64,000 nt of DNA from Billgrantia montanilacus (GTDB lineage Bacteria > Pseudomonadota > Gammaproteobacteria > Pseudomonadales > Halomonadaceae), in the NCBI RefSeq assembly GCF_003336675.1, contig NZ_QPII01000020.1:17747-81746 (forward strand), read 5' to 3'. Below are positions 8,073 through 17,048 of the stretch, piece by piece. The notes beneath the pieces were generated by a model. The model was not told the DNA's origin. It ran no database searches and was given only the letters and a program-made list of their open reading frames with translations. Each line of letters begins with the position of its first letter. Position 1 is the first letter of the stretch. A program made the translations under genes and the position numbers.

Positions 8073-10265
8073 ATGGAAATCAAAGTCAATTTTCTCGAAA
8101 ATCTCAGGCTTGAAGCCAAGTTTGACGATTTCACCGTCATCACCGACCAGCCCATTCGCTACAAGGGCGACGGCTCGGCGCCAAGCCCCTTTGATTACTT
8201 CCTGGCGTCCTCGGCGCTGTGCGCGGCCTACTTCGTTCGGGTCTACTGCCTGGCGCGCGACATCCCCACTGAGAACATTCGGCTCTCCCAGAACAATATC
8301 GTCGACCCGGAGAACCGCTACAACCAGATCTTCAAGATCCAGGTCGAGCTGCCGGAAGACATCTCCGAGAAGGACCGCGAAGGCATCCTGCGCTCCATCG
8401 ACCGCTGCACCGTCAAGAAAGTGGTGCAGACCGGCCCCGACTTCCAGATCGAGACGGTGGAGAACCTGGACGAGGACGCCCAGGCCCTGTTGATGGCCAA
8501 GCCCGACGAGGCTGCCTACACCTGGATCGAGGGCAAGGACCTGCCGCTGGAGCAGACAATCGCCAACATGTCGGCCATGCTGGCCGACCTGGGCATGAAG
8601 ATCGAGATCGCCTCCTGGCGCAACATCGTGCCCCACGTGTGGTCGCTGCACATCCGCGATGCCGCATCCCCCATGTGTTTCACCAACGGCAAGGGCGCCA
8701 CCAAGGAGAGCGCACTCTGTTCGGCGCTTGGCGAGTTCATCGAACGCCTGAGCTGCAACTTCTTCTACAACGACCAGTTCTTCGGCGAGGAAATCGCGAA
8801 CAGCGAGTTCGTCCACTACCCGAACGAGAAGTGGTTCCAGCCCGGGCCGAACGACGAGCTGCCCGAAGGCATGCTCGATGACCATTGCCTCGCGATCTAC
8901 AACCCGGATGGCGAGCTGGGCGGCTCGAACCTGATCGACACCAACTCCGGCAAGGTAGAGCGCGGCATTGTCGCCTTGCCTTTTGTGCGTCGATCGGATG
9001 GCGAGACAGTCTACTTCCCCTCGAACCTGATCGAGAACCTCTACCTCAGCAACGGCATGAGTGCCGGCAACACGCTGCAGGAGGCGCAGGTGCAGTGCCT
9101 CTCGGAGATCTTCGAGCGGGCGGTGAAGAAGCAGATCATCGAGGAAGAGATCGCCCTGCCCGACGTCCCCCAGCAAGTGCTGGCCAGGTATCCCGCCATA
9201 CTCGAAGGCATCCAGGCGCTGGAGGCGCAGGGCTTTCCGGTGCTGGTCAAGGACGCCTCCCTGGGCGGCCAGTTCCCTGTCATGTGCGTGACGCTGATGA
9301 ACCCGCGCACCGGCGGCGTCTTCGCCTCTTTCGGCGCGCACCCCAGCTTCGAGGTGGCGCTGGAGCGCAGCCTCACCGAGCTGCTGCAAGGCCGAAGCTT
9401 CGAGGGCCTGAACGATTTCATGCCGCCGACCTTCAATACCATGGCCGTGACCGAGCCGAACAACTTCGTCGAGCACTTCATCGACTCCTCGGGGCTGCTT
9501 TCCTGGCGATTCTTCAGTGCCAGGTCGGAGTACAAGTTCTGCGAGTGGGGCTTCTCCGGCAGCAACGAGGAGGAAGCGGCCACCCTGTTCGGTATCCTCG
9601 ATGAGATGGGCAAGGAAGTGTACATGGCCGTGCATGAGGACCTGGGTGCGCCGGTGTGCCGTATCCTGGTGCCGGGCTACTCCGAGGTGTACCCGGTGGA
9701 TGATCTCATCTGGGACAACACCAACATGGCCCTGGACTACCGCGAGGACATCCTCAACCTCCACGCCTTGAATGACGAGCAGCTGACCGACCTGCTGGAA
9801 CGGCTGGAAGAGAGCCAGCTCGACGACCACATGGACATCATCACCCTGATCGGCATCGAGTTCGACGAGAACACCGACTGGGGGCAGCTCACCGTTCTGG
9901 AGCTGAAGCTGCTGATCAACCTGGCCCTGCAGCAGCATGAAGAGGCCCTCGAGCGGGTCGAGATGTTCCTGCAGTACAACGACAACACCGTGGAGCGCGG
10001 GCTCTTCTACCGTGCGGTGAATGCGGTGCTTGAGATTCTCCTCGATGACGAGCTGGAGCTGGGCGACTTCCTCTACAATCTCCGGCGCATGTTCGGCGAA
10101 GAGACCATGGCGGCCGTGGTCGGTTCGGTGATGGGCGAGGTTCGCTTCCACGGCCTTACACCCACCAGCATGGCGCTGGAAGGCCTGGAGAAGCACCAGC
10201 GCCTGATCGAAAGCTACAGGAAGTTGCACGCTCACCGCGCCGCCAGGGCAGGGGTGGCGCTGTAA
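8073..10265 (+). CDS. OsmC/YcaO domain fusion protein
   Basis: 730 residues in three parts. Residues ~1-140 form an OsmC-like domain (FDYFLASSALCAAYFV and DRCTVKK carry the two family cysteines). Residues ~180-570 form a YcaO ATP-binding domain, with the GKGATKESALCSALGEFIER motif and SAGNTLQEAQVQCLSEIFER supplying the Gly-rich and Glu/Arg nucleotide contacts. The last ~150 residues are helical and TPR-like. E. coli YcaO lacks the OsmC part and is linked to ribosomal protein S12 beta-methylthiolation; in RiPP pathways YcaO proteins activate backbone amides. No precursor peptide or partner is seen beside it. Confidence 0.92.
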   Translation: MEIKVNFLENLRLEAKFDDFTVITDQPIRYKGDGSAPSPFDYFLASSALCAAYFVRVYCLARDIPTENIRLSQNNIVDPENRYNQIFKIQVELPEDISEKDREGILRSIDRCTVKKVVQTGPDFQIETVENLDEDAQALLMAKPDEAAYTWIEGKDLPLEQTIANMSAMLADLGMKIEIASWRNIVPHVWSLHIRDAASPMCFTNGKGATKESALCSALGEFIERLSCNFFYNDQFFGEEIANSEFVHYPNEKWFQPGPNDELPEGMLDDHCLAIYNPDGELGGSNLIDTNSGKVERGIVALPFVRRSDGETVYFPSNLIENLYLSNGMSAGNTLQEAQVQCLSEIFERAVKKQIIEEEIALPDVPQQVLARYPAILEGIQALEAQGFPVLVKDASLGGQFPVMCVTLMNPRTGGVFASFGAHPSFEVALERSLTELLQGRSFEGLNDFMPPTFNTMAVTEPNNFVEHFIDSSGLLSWRFFSARSEYKFCEWGFSGSNEEEAATLFGILDEMGKEVYMAVHEDLGAPVCRILVPGYSEVYPVDDLIWDNTNMALDYREDILNLHALNDEQLTDLLERLEESQLDDHMDIITLIGIEFDENTDWGQLTVLELKLLINLALQQHEEALERVEMFLQYNDNTVERGLFYRAVNAVLEILLDDELELGDFLYNLRRMFGEETMAAVVGSVMGEVRFHGLTPTSMALEGLEKHQRLIESYRKLHAHRAARAGVAL

Positions 10266-10297
10266 GCCTGACAGGCGCCACATCGGAAGTACGAATA

Positions 10298-10332
10298 CGC
10301 CCCGGGCCAGTTCAGTTCACTGGCTCGGGGCG
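10298..10332 (+). terminator. Rho-independent terminator after OsmC/YcaO gene
   Basis: 14-bp stem (CGCCCCGGGCCAGT with ACTGGCTCGGGGCG, one G-T pair), 7-base loop, then TTTCTTT. It lies 33 bases after the stop codon. Confidence 0.9.
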
Positions 10333-10699
10333 TTTCTTTGGGTTCTCCATGGGTCGCGTGAAACGGGCGGAGCTCGACGTCCCGGTACGACGCTTGCGCT
10401 TCCCGGCAAGGAGCGATGAACCAAAACCTGTCCGGCATGCATGGCCAGCATGACTACTATTATGTGAAGCGCGGAAACTGCAAAGCCAATGCCTCGATAA
10501 AGCAGCCATGGCTTACCTGGGGCTGGCGTAGCCTGAAGGTAACCAAGGACGTCCGGAGACCTGCGGGAAGTTCCAGCGCCAGTTTCTTGTCTATCGACAG
10601 GGGTAAGGACGGATCCTGGAAAATATCGACCGAGGGTTTGAAAAAGCGTGCCGTCCACTATGCTTAATATTTCCAAAATTTCAGTAGCTTGGGGGTTAG
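10333..10699. other. Intergenic stretch without a recognisable gene
   Basis: 367 bases between the terminator and the ion-channel gene. Short open frames exist on both strands (for example 10416-10667 plus and 10317-10676 minus), but neither shows a family motif or a convincing ribosome binding site, so I do not call them. The promoter of the ion-channel gene must lie here. Confidence 0.5.
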
Positions 10700-11533
10700 A
10701 TGAGCGACGGAGACGCGAGCAGAAATCCTGATGCGGAGGCAGTGGACGTGGAGGAGCTGAAACGGCAACGATACGAGCTGCTACAGCGCCTGGAGGACTG
10801 GCTGGAAACGCCGATGATAGTTCTCGCGTTCCTGTGGCTGGTGCTGTTGGTCGTGGAGCTGGTTTGGGGCGAGAGTCAGTTGTTCTATTTTCTCGGCACG
10901 GCTATATGGGTCGTCTTCATTTTCGATTTTTCTGTGAAGTTGTTCCTGGCCCCGGACAAGGTCGTTTACCTCAAGGGTAACTGGTTGACCGCTATTTCGC
11001 TGTTGATCCCAGCACTGCGTATCTTCCGCGTCTATCGTATCTTCCGACTACTCCGCATGGCCAGGTTAGGGCGGGGGTTGCGTCTGTTCCGCGTCGTCAG
11101 TTCGCTGAACCGCGGGATGAAGGCACTGGGGGCGAGCCTGAGCCGACGTGGCTTCGGATATGTGATCACCCTCACAGTGTTGGTCACATTCGCCGGCGCG
11201 GCAGGGATATACGCTTTCGAGAGCGAGGCACCCGGCGGCCCGAGCAGCTACGGCGAGTCGCTATGGTGGACTTCTATGATCATGACGACGATGGGCTCGC
11301 AGTACTGGCCGCAGACGGCCGAGGGGCGCGTACTGTGCGTTTTTCTGGCGCTGTACGCCTTCGGTATCTTCGGCTACGTGACAGCGGCACTTGCCACTTT
11401 CTTCGTCGGCCGCGACGCCGAGAGTATCGACGCTGAACTGGCAGGAGCCGAACAGTTGGATATGCTCCGCGATGAGGTGATGGCCTTACGCGATGATATT
11501 CGCGCTCTGTCGAGACAACCGCCGGAGTTGTGA
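10700..11533 (+). CDS. Voltage-gated-type ion transporter with atypical pore sequence
   Basis: 277 residues. Several membrane segments are followed by an S4-like helix with regularly spaced arginines (RIFRVYRIFRLLRMARLGRG, ~residues 106-125), then a pore region and a last membrane helix. The C-terminal tail is a short coiled coil. Where potassium channels have TVGYG, this protein has TTMGSQYWP (~residues 192-201), so potassium selectivity should not be assumed. The S4-like segment has more arginines than strictly needed, which favours a true voltage sensor. The start has GGGGG upstream. Confidence 0.85.
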   Translation: MSDGDASRNPDAEAVDVEELKRQRYELLQRLEDWLETPMIVLAFLWLVLLVVELVWGESQLFYFLGTAIWVVFIFDFSVKLFLAPDKVVYLKGNWLTAISLLIPALRIFRVYRIFRLLRMARLGRGLRLFRVVSSLNRGMKALGASLSRRGFGYVITLTVLVTFAGAAGIYAFESEAPGGPSSYGESLWWTSMIMTTMGSQYWPQTAEGRVLCVFLALYAFGIFGYVTAALATFFVGRDAESIDAELAGAEQLDMLRDEVMALRDDIRALSRQPPEL

Positions 11534-11572
11534 CTACGGGCATTTACCCTCCAGGTCACGTGGAGTGCCAGG

Positions 11573-12799
11573 ATGAGCAAGTTATACAATGAGCGTATGA
11601 GGGCTCAAATAGTGGGAGAGTCCGTTGTATTTTTGATTGGAACGAGAATAAAAAAGCCATGGCAGATGATCATGGACGATGGAGCAGGTAGGTTCTCCAG
11701 TGCAGTGCTCCAGGAAGGCGGTCAGCGGCTTTCCGAGGCCCCATGCGACGCTGATGGTGGTATTGTTGCTTTGAATTCAGCCATGCTGTCGCAGTGTCGG
11801 TTGGATGCAAGGTTCGATCCTGCACGGACGCCCATACCAGAATTTTGGGACCATGAAGCCATGAGTGACGACGCCACTGAGATAGGTGTAGACACCGCCG
11901 TTTATAAAACGCTACTGGAGTCGACCAAGGCGATTCCCTGGAAGATCGACTGGGCAACATTGCGTTTCGCCTATATCGGGCCTCAGATCGAGCGTTTGCT
12001 GGGGTGGTCCCAGAGCAGTTGGGTCGGCATCGACGACTGGGTAGAGCGCATGCACCCGGAGGATCGTAGCTGGGTCGTGGATTTCTGCGTTGCGCAGTCG
12101 AAGGCGGGTGTCGACCACGAGGCCGACTATCGCGCACTGACGGCGGAAGGCAACTACGTGTGGATTCGCGATGTCGTGCACGTGGTGCGCAATGACAAGG
12201 GCGAAGTGGAGGCACTGGTCGGCTTCATGTTCGATATCAGCGAGCGCAAGAAAAACGAAGAGAAGCTGCTGCGGCTGCAACGGGAACTCGAGGAACTCTC
12301 GTATCAGGATGGCCTCACCGGTGTGGCCAACCGGCGCTTGCTCGACTCCGTGCTGGAGGTAGAGTGGGCGAGTGCCCAGCGCAGCGGCCAGCCGCTGTCA
12401 TTCATCATGCTGGATATCGACTTCTTCAAGCAGTACAACGACCGCTACGGCCATCTCGCCGGCGACGACTGCCTGCGGCGAGTGACGCAGATTCTGGATT
12501 CCGCGTCCCTGCGTCCACGTGATGTGCTAGGGCGCTTCGGTGGGGAGGAGTTCGCGCTCGTCTTGCCGGAGACAGATCGTGAAGCTGCACTGCTGGTGGC
12601 GGAGCGCTCTCGGGCGCTGATCAATGATGCGGCTATCTCTCATCAAGCTTCTGAAACCGCTCACCACATCACCGTCAGTATGGGTGTGGCAACCGCGTCT
12701 CCTGCGGAAGGCGGCAATCCCGCCTGGCTGGTCGAGAAGGCGGATCAACTGCTCTACCTAGCCAAGCAAAATGGGCGGGACCAGATCGTTGCGGACTGA
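11573..12799 (+). CDS. Diguanylate cyclase with PAS sensor domain
   Basis: 408 residues. A PAS domain (residues ~125-230, ending in the PAC-type FMFDISERKKNEEKL) feeds a GGDEF domain whose active site reads GGEEF. Five residues before it is RPRD, the RxxD inhibitory I-site, so product inhibition is expected. It makes cyclic di-GMP from two GTP, in the cytoplasm; no membrane segment is seen. The first ~96 residues match no domain; an in-frame ATG at 11861 would remove them and could be the real start. Confidence 0.9.
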   Translation: MSKLYNERMRAQIVGESVVFLIGTRIKKPWQMIMDDGAGRFSSAVLQEGGQRLSEAPCDADGGIVALNSAMLSQCRLDARFDPARTPIPEFWDHEAMSDDATEIGVDTAVYKTLLESTKAIPWKIDWATLRFAYIGPQIERLLGWSQSSWVGIDDWVERMHPEDRSWVVDFCVAQSKAGVDHEADYRALTAEGNYVWIRDVVHVVRNDKGEVEALVGFMFDISERKKNEEKLLRLQRELEELSYQDGLTGVANRRLLDSVLEVEWASAQRSGQPLSFIMLDIDFFKQYNDRYGHLAGDDCLRRVTQILDSASLRPRDVLGRFGGEEFALVLPETDREAALLVAERSRALINDAAISHQASETAHHITVSMGVATASPAEGGNPAWLVEKADQLLYLAKQNGRDQIVAD

Positions 12800-12884
12800 C
12801 AGGGGAGCGGCCTAGCCGATATGTCGAAATCCTCAAGGGTCGTTCGACGACTGATCGTGAATAGTGCCCTACCAGGAGATCACG

Positions 12885-13535
12885 ATGAGTCAGCTGCACG
12901 TATCCTGTTTCAGCCTGTCGCTGGATGGCTATGCCGCCGGCCCTGAGCAGAGCCTGGAGAACCCGACTGGCCTCGGAGGCCTGGAGATCCATGACTGGCA
13001 GTTTGCGACCGCGACGTTCCGTCGAACCGTTCTGGGCGAGGGAAGCGGTGAAACCGGCGTAGACGACGACTTCGTGGCCCGTGGCTTCGAGAACATCGGG
13101 GCGTGGGTCATGGGCCGTAATATGTTCGGTCCGGTTCGCGGCCCCTGGCTGGACGACAGCTGGAAGGGGTGGTGGGGGGATAACCCTCCGTTTCACACGC
13201 CTGTCTTCGTGTTGACGCAACATGCTCGTGATCCCATCGAGATGGCAGGCGGCACGACCTTTCACTTCATCACGGATGGCATTCATGTGGCCCTGGAGCG
13301 CGCCCGTGAAGCCGCCAACGGCAGGGCTGTGCGCCTCGGCGGTGGAGTGGCTACGATTCAACAGTACCTTCAAGCGCAGCTGGGGGATGAACTTCATCTT
13401 GCCATCACGCCGGTGGTGCTCGGTTCTGGGGAACACCTGTTCGCCGGCATCGACATGCGAGCCCTCGGCTATCACTGTGTGGAGAGGGTGGCCAGCGAGC
13501 GGGTTACCCATATCGTCCTCAAGAGGGGTGGCTGA
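12885..13535 (+). CDS. Dihydrofolate reductase-like protein (RibD C-terminal domain)
   Basis: 216 residues of the RibD_C/DHFR-like fold: SLDGYAAGP near the start, WVMGRNMFGP, VFVLTQHARDP and a glycine-rich RAVRLGGGVATIQQYL helix start for NADPH. Members reduce pterin-like or deaminated flavin-precursor substrates, but this short type is uncharacterised. ATG at 12885 with AGGAGA upstream. Its stop codon abuts the ATG of the following GST, so the two are co-transcribed. Confidence 0.85.
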   Translation: MSQLHVSCFSLSLDGYAAGPEQSLENPTGLGGLEIHDWQFATATFRRTVLGEGSGETGVDDDFVARGFENIGAWVMGRNMFGPVRGPWLDDSWKGWWGDNPPFHTPVFVLTQHARDPIEMAGGTTFHFITDGIHVALERAREAANGRAVRLGGGVATIQQYLQAQLGDELHLAITPVVLGSGEHLFAGIDMRALGYHCVERVASERVTHIVLKRGG

Positions 13536-14183
13536 ATGACTGAATTGATCCTGACCACCTTCGATTGGGTCCCCGAAACGCCTAGGGGGTTTGTGCGCGA
13601 TTTACGCCTGAGCTGGGCGATGGAAGAGGCCGGATTGCCCTACCGAGTCGAGAGCGTGCCGTTTCGTGAGCGAGGGACCGAGCACTTCACCCATCAGCCC
13701 TTCGGCCAGGTGCCGTGGCTCACCGATGGTGATATCTCGATCTTCGAAAGCGGCGCGATTCTGCTGCATCTGGGCGAGCGCAGCGATCTGCTCTTGCCAA
13801 CCGATCCCCGGCGGCGGAGCGAAGCCATCGAATGGCTGTTCGCGGCGCTCAACTCCGTCGAGATGGCGAGCCTGCCCTGGACCATCTTCAAGTTCACAGG
13901 CGATACCGAAGAGTCACCCGGTCGGAAGAGCCTGGACAACTTCCTGGCATCCCGGCTCCAGCACATGGAGCCTGTCCTGGCGGGACGAGAATGGCTGGCC
14001 GGCAGTTTTTCCATCGCCGACATCGCCATGGCGGATGTGCTGCGCCTTGTCGACCGGTTCGATGGCTTGGCGGGCTACCCGGCCTGCCGTGGCTATGTCA
14101 TGCGCGCCACGGCTCGGCCGTGCTTCGTGAAGGCGCATGCGGACCAGATGGCGCATTTCGCTGCGGCAGACCAATCTGCTTGA
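13536..14183 (+). CDS. Glutathione S-transferase family protein
   Basis: 215 residues with the thioredoxin-like N-terminal domain (PFGQVPWLTDGDISIFESGAI holds the cis-proline and the ESGAI glutathione-binding turn) and the all-helical C-terminal domain (SIADIAMADV is the N-capping box). It starts directly at the stop of the RibD-like gene with no gap. Presumed cytoplasmic conjugating or reducing enzyme; substrate unknown. Confidence 0.88.
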   Translation: MTELILTTFDWVPETPRGFVRDLRLSWAMEEAGLPYRVESVPFRERGTEHFTHQPFGQVPWLTDGDISIFESGAILLHLGERSDLLLPTDPRRRSEAIEWLFAALNSVEMASLPWTIFKFTGDTEESPGRKSLDNFLASRLQHMEPVLAGREWLAGSFSIADIAMADVLRLVDRFDGLAGYPACRGYVMRATARPCFVKAHADQMAHFAAADQSA

Positions 14184-14483
14184 AAACAGTCATGAAGCCA
14201 AGCGGCTGATCTTAAACGCCGCATGGCCTGGCGCAGACACTTTTCTGACAAGGCCTTCTGTCTCTTTGGGCTTGTAGTGTATCCACTATGAAGTATTCTT
14301 GATGATAACAAGATGCTTGGTTTATCTGAAAGTCAGTCGCCGGCTAATTATTTCATGGCAAACAGGCTGGATGTCCGAAGCAAAATTTCTCCCGGTGGGA
14401 AGTCTATGACTGAGTTGGTGAGAAAACGTCGTGTAAGATAAATCCCTGTTTTGGATATTTCTTCCCTTGTTGTAAGGAGCATC
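14184..14483. other. AT-rich intergenic region upstream of diguanylate cyclase
   Basis: About 300 bases with no coding signal I can support. The right half is AT-rich and presumably carries the promoter of the following gene; a TAAGGAG ribosome binding site lies at 14473-14479. Confidence 0.5.
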
Positions 14484-15839
14484 ATGCAAATGGATATGCG
14501 ATTAGCGGATTTTATTCGGTCGGAAATAGAACAGATTCTTCAGGATTGGGAAGAATTCGCCAAAACCATCCTTCATGCCAGTAATATGGACAAGTCTGGA
14601 CTGCGCGATCACGCCAGAGACATGCTGCTGGTGATTGCCGATGCTCTCGATTCCTATCAGAGCGAATCCGATCAGGCCGCCAAATCGAAAGGCTTTGGGT
14701 CAGAGGATGGGGAGAAGTCATGGGCAGAAGTGCATGGGCTTGATCGACAGAGCAGCGGCTTCAGCGTCATGGAGACAGTTTCCGAATTTCGGGCCCTGCG
14801 TGCGAGCGTGGTGTCACTCTGGAATAAAGCCCACCCAACGATTACCGAACTTCAGATGCAAGACTTTACCCGATTCCATGAAGCCATCGACCAGGCCGTC
14901 GCGGAATCGCTGGAGCATTATGCTACCGCAAAAGAGATGGAGACCCGGCTCTTTGGCGCTATTCTGCTGGCATCACCGGATCCGATTTACGTGCTGGATC
15001 TCGAAGGCAGATTTATTTATGCGAACAAGGCCACCGCTGATCTTTTTGCTTTGGAGCACAAGCAGATCATCGGAAAATCTACCTTTGATCTCGGGTTCTC
15101 GTTCGCCGCAGACTTCCAGAGAAACCTGGATAAGGTGATTGCTGATCAGTCCACCTACCGAGGCAAGTTGTCCCATATCTTTTCTTCTGGGCATGGTGAA
15201 AGGTTCGAGTATCTGCTTGCGCCCGTGCTGGACGAGTATCAAAACACAGAAGCAACAGTCTGCATTTCCCGGGATGTTACCGAGCGGGAGATTGCCGAGG
15301 AAAAAATCTGGCACAACGCCCATCATGACCTTCTTACCGGGCTACCGAATCGACGTCTTTTTCTGGATCGCCTGGAACAGGAGGTCAAGCATGCAAAGCG
15401 CAGCAGTCTTTCTCTTGCCGTACTGTTCATGGATCTTGATGGGTTCAAGGAAGTCAACGATTCGTTTGGGCATGAAGTAGGGGATCGTTTGCTGTCAGAG
15501 GTGGCAGACCGTATCACTGGTTGTGTACGGGAGGCCGATACGGTTGCCCGTTTGGGGGGCGATGAATTCACCGTCATTCTCACCGGTGCTGGGCAGCGGA
15601 AGGGTGCCGGGATTGTTGCCCAGACTATCAATAATGCCCTCTCGAGGCCCTTCAAGATTGATCAACAGCATGTTCAGATTTCCGTCAGCATTGGGATAAC
15701 GTTCTACCCCCAGGACGCATCCACTCCTGTCGAGCTGCTGGAAGCCGCGGATCGGGCCATGTATAAAGCCAAAAAATCCGGGACGAACCGGGTGTGCTTT
15801 TTCAACCCGTCCGATCATGCCGACATATGTCCGGCCTAG
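14484..15839 (+). CDS. Diguanylate cyclase with RsbRD-like N-terminal and PAS domains
   Basis: 451 residues. The N-terminal ~150 residues are helical (FIRSEIEQILQDWEEFAKTI...) and resemble the RsbRD-N/globin-like sensor fold found in stress sensors. A PAS domain follows (~160-285, LLASPDPIYVLDLEGRFIYA), then a GGDEF domain with an intact GGDEF motif and READ five residues before it (I-site). No EAL domain is present, so it should only make cyclic di-GMP. The start follows AAGGAG; the ATG six bases further on is equally possible. Confidence 0.9.
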   Translation: MQMDMRLADFIRSEIEQILQDWEEFAKTILHASNMDKSGLRDHARDMLLVIADALDSYQSESDQAAKSKGFGSEDGEKSWAEVHGLDRQSSGFSVMETVSEFRALRASVVSLWNKAHPTITELQMQDFTRFHEAIDQAVAESLEHYATAKEMETRLFGAILLASPDPIYVLDLEGRFIYANKATADLFALEHKQIIGKSTFDLGFSFAADFQRNLDKVIADQSTYRGKLSHIFSSGHGERFEYLLAPVLDEYQNTEATVCISRDVTEREIAEEKIWHNAHHDLLTGLPNRRLFLDRLEQEVKHAKRSSLSLAVLFMDLDGFKEVNDSFGHEVGDRLLSEVADRITGCVREADTVARLGGDEFTVILTGAGQRKGAGIVAQTINNALSRPFKIDQQHVQISVSIGITFYPQDASTPVELLEAADRAMYKAKKSGTNRVCFFNPSDHADICPA

Positions 15840-15903
15840 GCTTTAAGCCATAGAAAGCGCCGAACAAGTTCAAGCCTCTCTGGTCGGCCTACCATGGGGC
15901 TGG

Positions 15904-16350
15904 CTAGAGCCAGCGACGTACCTCTGCCTTGTAATCGAGGTACACCTGGCCGAACTTGCGTTGCATGTTGCGCTCCTCGACCGGGATGTACCAGAAGTTG
16001 ACCAGCAAGGCGAAGCAGAGCGTTGCCAGGAAGGGGGCAAGAGAGCCGAGGCAGACAGCGAGCCCCGTCAGGGCAATGATGAAGCCCAGATACATGGGAT
16101 TGCGCGTCACCGCGAAGAGGCCCTGTCTTGTCAGCGAGCCGGGTTCGCCGAAGGTGTCGATGTTAGTTTCCAGTCGATGAAACAGGCGTGCATGCCACTG
16201 CGCGATGCCAAGGCCAATGAGCAGCACGACGATGCCGCTCCATCGGTAAGGCGATTCCCATAATTGCGCGAGCGGAACATACTGATTTAGAAGCACCATG
16301 ACGATAGCGGTGACAACCAGGACGACGGGTGGCAGGATGAGAAAACGCAT
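15904..16350 (-). CDS. Isoprenylcysteine carboxyl methyltransferase-family membrane protein
   Basis: 148 residues, four hydrophobic helices, with the family signature at the C-terminal half: VTRNPMYLGFIIALTG and IPVEERNMQRKFGQVYLDY, which bind S-adenosylmethionine in ICMT/phospholipid methyltransferase proteins. Substrate unknown in bacteria. The ATG at 16350 has AGGAG seven bases upstream; an upstream in-frame ATG is too close to that site. Confidence 0.88.
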   Translation of the reverse strand: MRFLILPPVVLVVTAIVMVLLNQYVPLAQLWESPYRWSGIVVLLIGLGIAQWHARLFHRLETNIDTFGEPGSLTRQGLFAVTRNPMYLGFIIALTGLAVCLGSLAPFLATLCFALLVNFWYIPVEERNMQRKFGQVYLDYKAEVRRWL

Positions 16351-16439
16351 GTCCATTCTCCTGAGGGCGGCTTTTTGCAGCAGCATCTCTTGGCGATGAA
16401 CGGTCAGCGTTAACCCAGGTTAATGCGTGGTGAGGGGCT

Positions 16440-17048
16440 GTGAGCGCTACAAAAGAGATTCTCGAGCGGTTGGCTGGCGATTCGCTACCGGACTGGCACC
16501 TTGTTGAGTCCGCGCTACGGCGCAAGACACTAATGCCCGGTGAGTGTCTGTTCTTGGTGGGAATTGTTCATCCTGTCGTCTATTTCGTGGAAGCCGGCGT
16601 CATCAAGATGGTTTACGAAACCTACGATGGTGATGCCTGGGTCAAGGCCTTTGCCGAAGAGGGTGGGTTTTTCGCAAGCCTCGCCGCCTTGGCCCCCGAG
16701 GGTAGCACGAGCTTCTCTGCATTGGCGGCCTGCCCGGCATCTGTCGAAGTGGTGCCCTACAAGATCCTGCAGCAGCTGGGCGACAGGCATCCGCTATGGC
16801 AGCGCACCCTCAGGCAAGCTTTCGAGATCTACGGCTTTCGTAAGGAAGCGCGAGAGCGCGACCTGTTGACCCTCTCCGCGGAAGAGCGCTACATGCGCTT
16901 CATCAACGACAACCCCAGCATTGTCGAAAGGGTGACGGAAAAAGACATCGCGGGTTATGTCCGGATAACACCGGTTGCCCTCAGCCGAATCAAGGCACGA
17001 ATCAAGCGCAGGCAGGCGGGAAGCGGGTTGCACGGAGGCGAACCATGA
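16440..17048 (+). CDS. Crp/Fnr-family transcriptional regulator
   Basis: 202 residues with a cyclic-nucleotide-binding-like beta-roll (PGECLFLVGIVHPVVYFVEAG) and a C-terminal winged helix (EKDIAGYVRITPVALSRIKARIK). No Fnr-type cysteine cluster is present, and the phosphate-binding arginine pattern of CRP is not obvious, so the ligand is unknown. Start GTG at 16440. It overlaps the next VOC gene by four bases (ATGA) and is probably co-transcribed with it. Divergent from the methyltransferase gene. Confidence 0.88.
   Translation: MSATKEILERLAGDSLPDWHLVESALRRKTLMPGECLFLVGIVHPVVYFVEAGVIKMVYETYDGDAWVKAFAEEGGFFASLAALAPEGSTSFSALAACPASVEVVPYKILQQLGDRHPLWQRTLRQAFEIYGFRKEARERDLLTLSAEERYMRFINDNPSIVERVTEKDIAGYVRITPVALSRIKARIKRRQAGSGLHGGEP

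Noticed and set aside
8070..10283. A 737-codon open frame antisense to the OsmC/YcaO gene
   Set aside because: It mirrors the codon phase of a GC-rich gene and has no family motif; the plus-strand gene is unambiguous.
10416..10667. Small frame before the ion channel gene as a gene
   Set aside because: No ribosome binding site or recognisable family, and the opposite strand is equally open.
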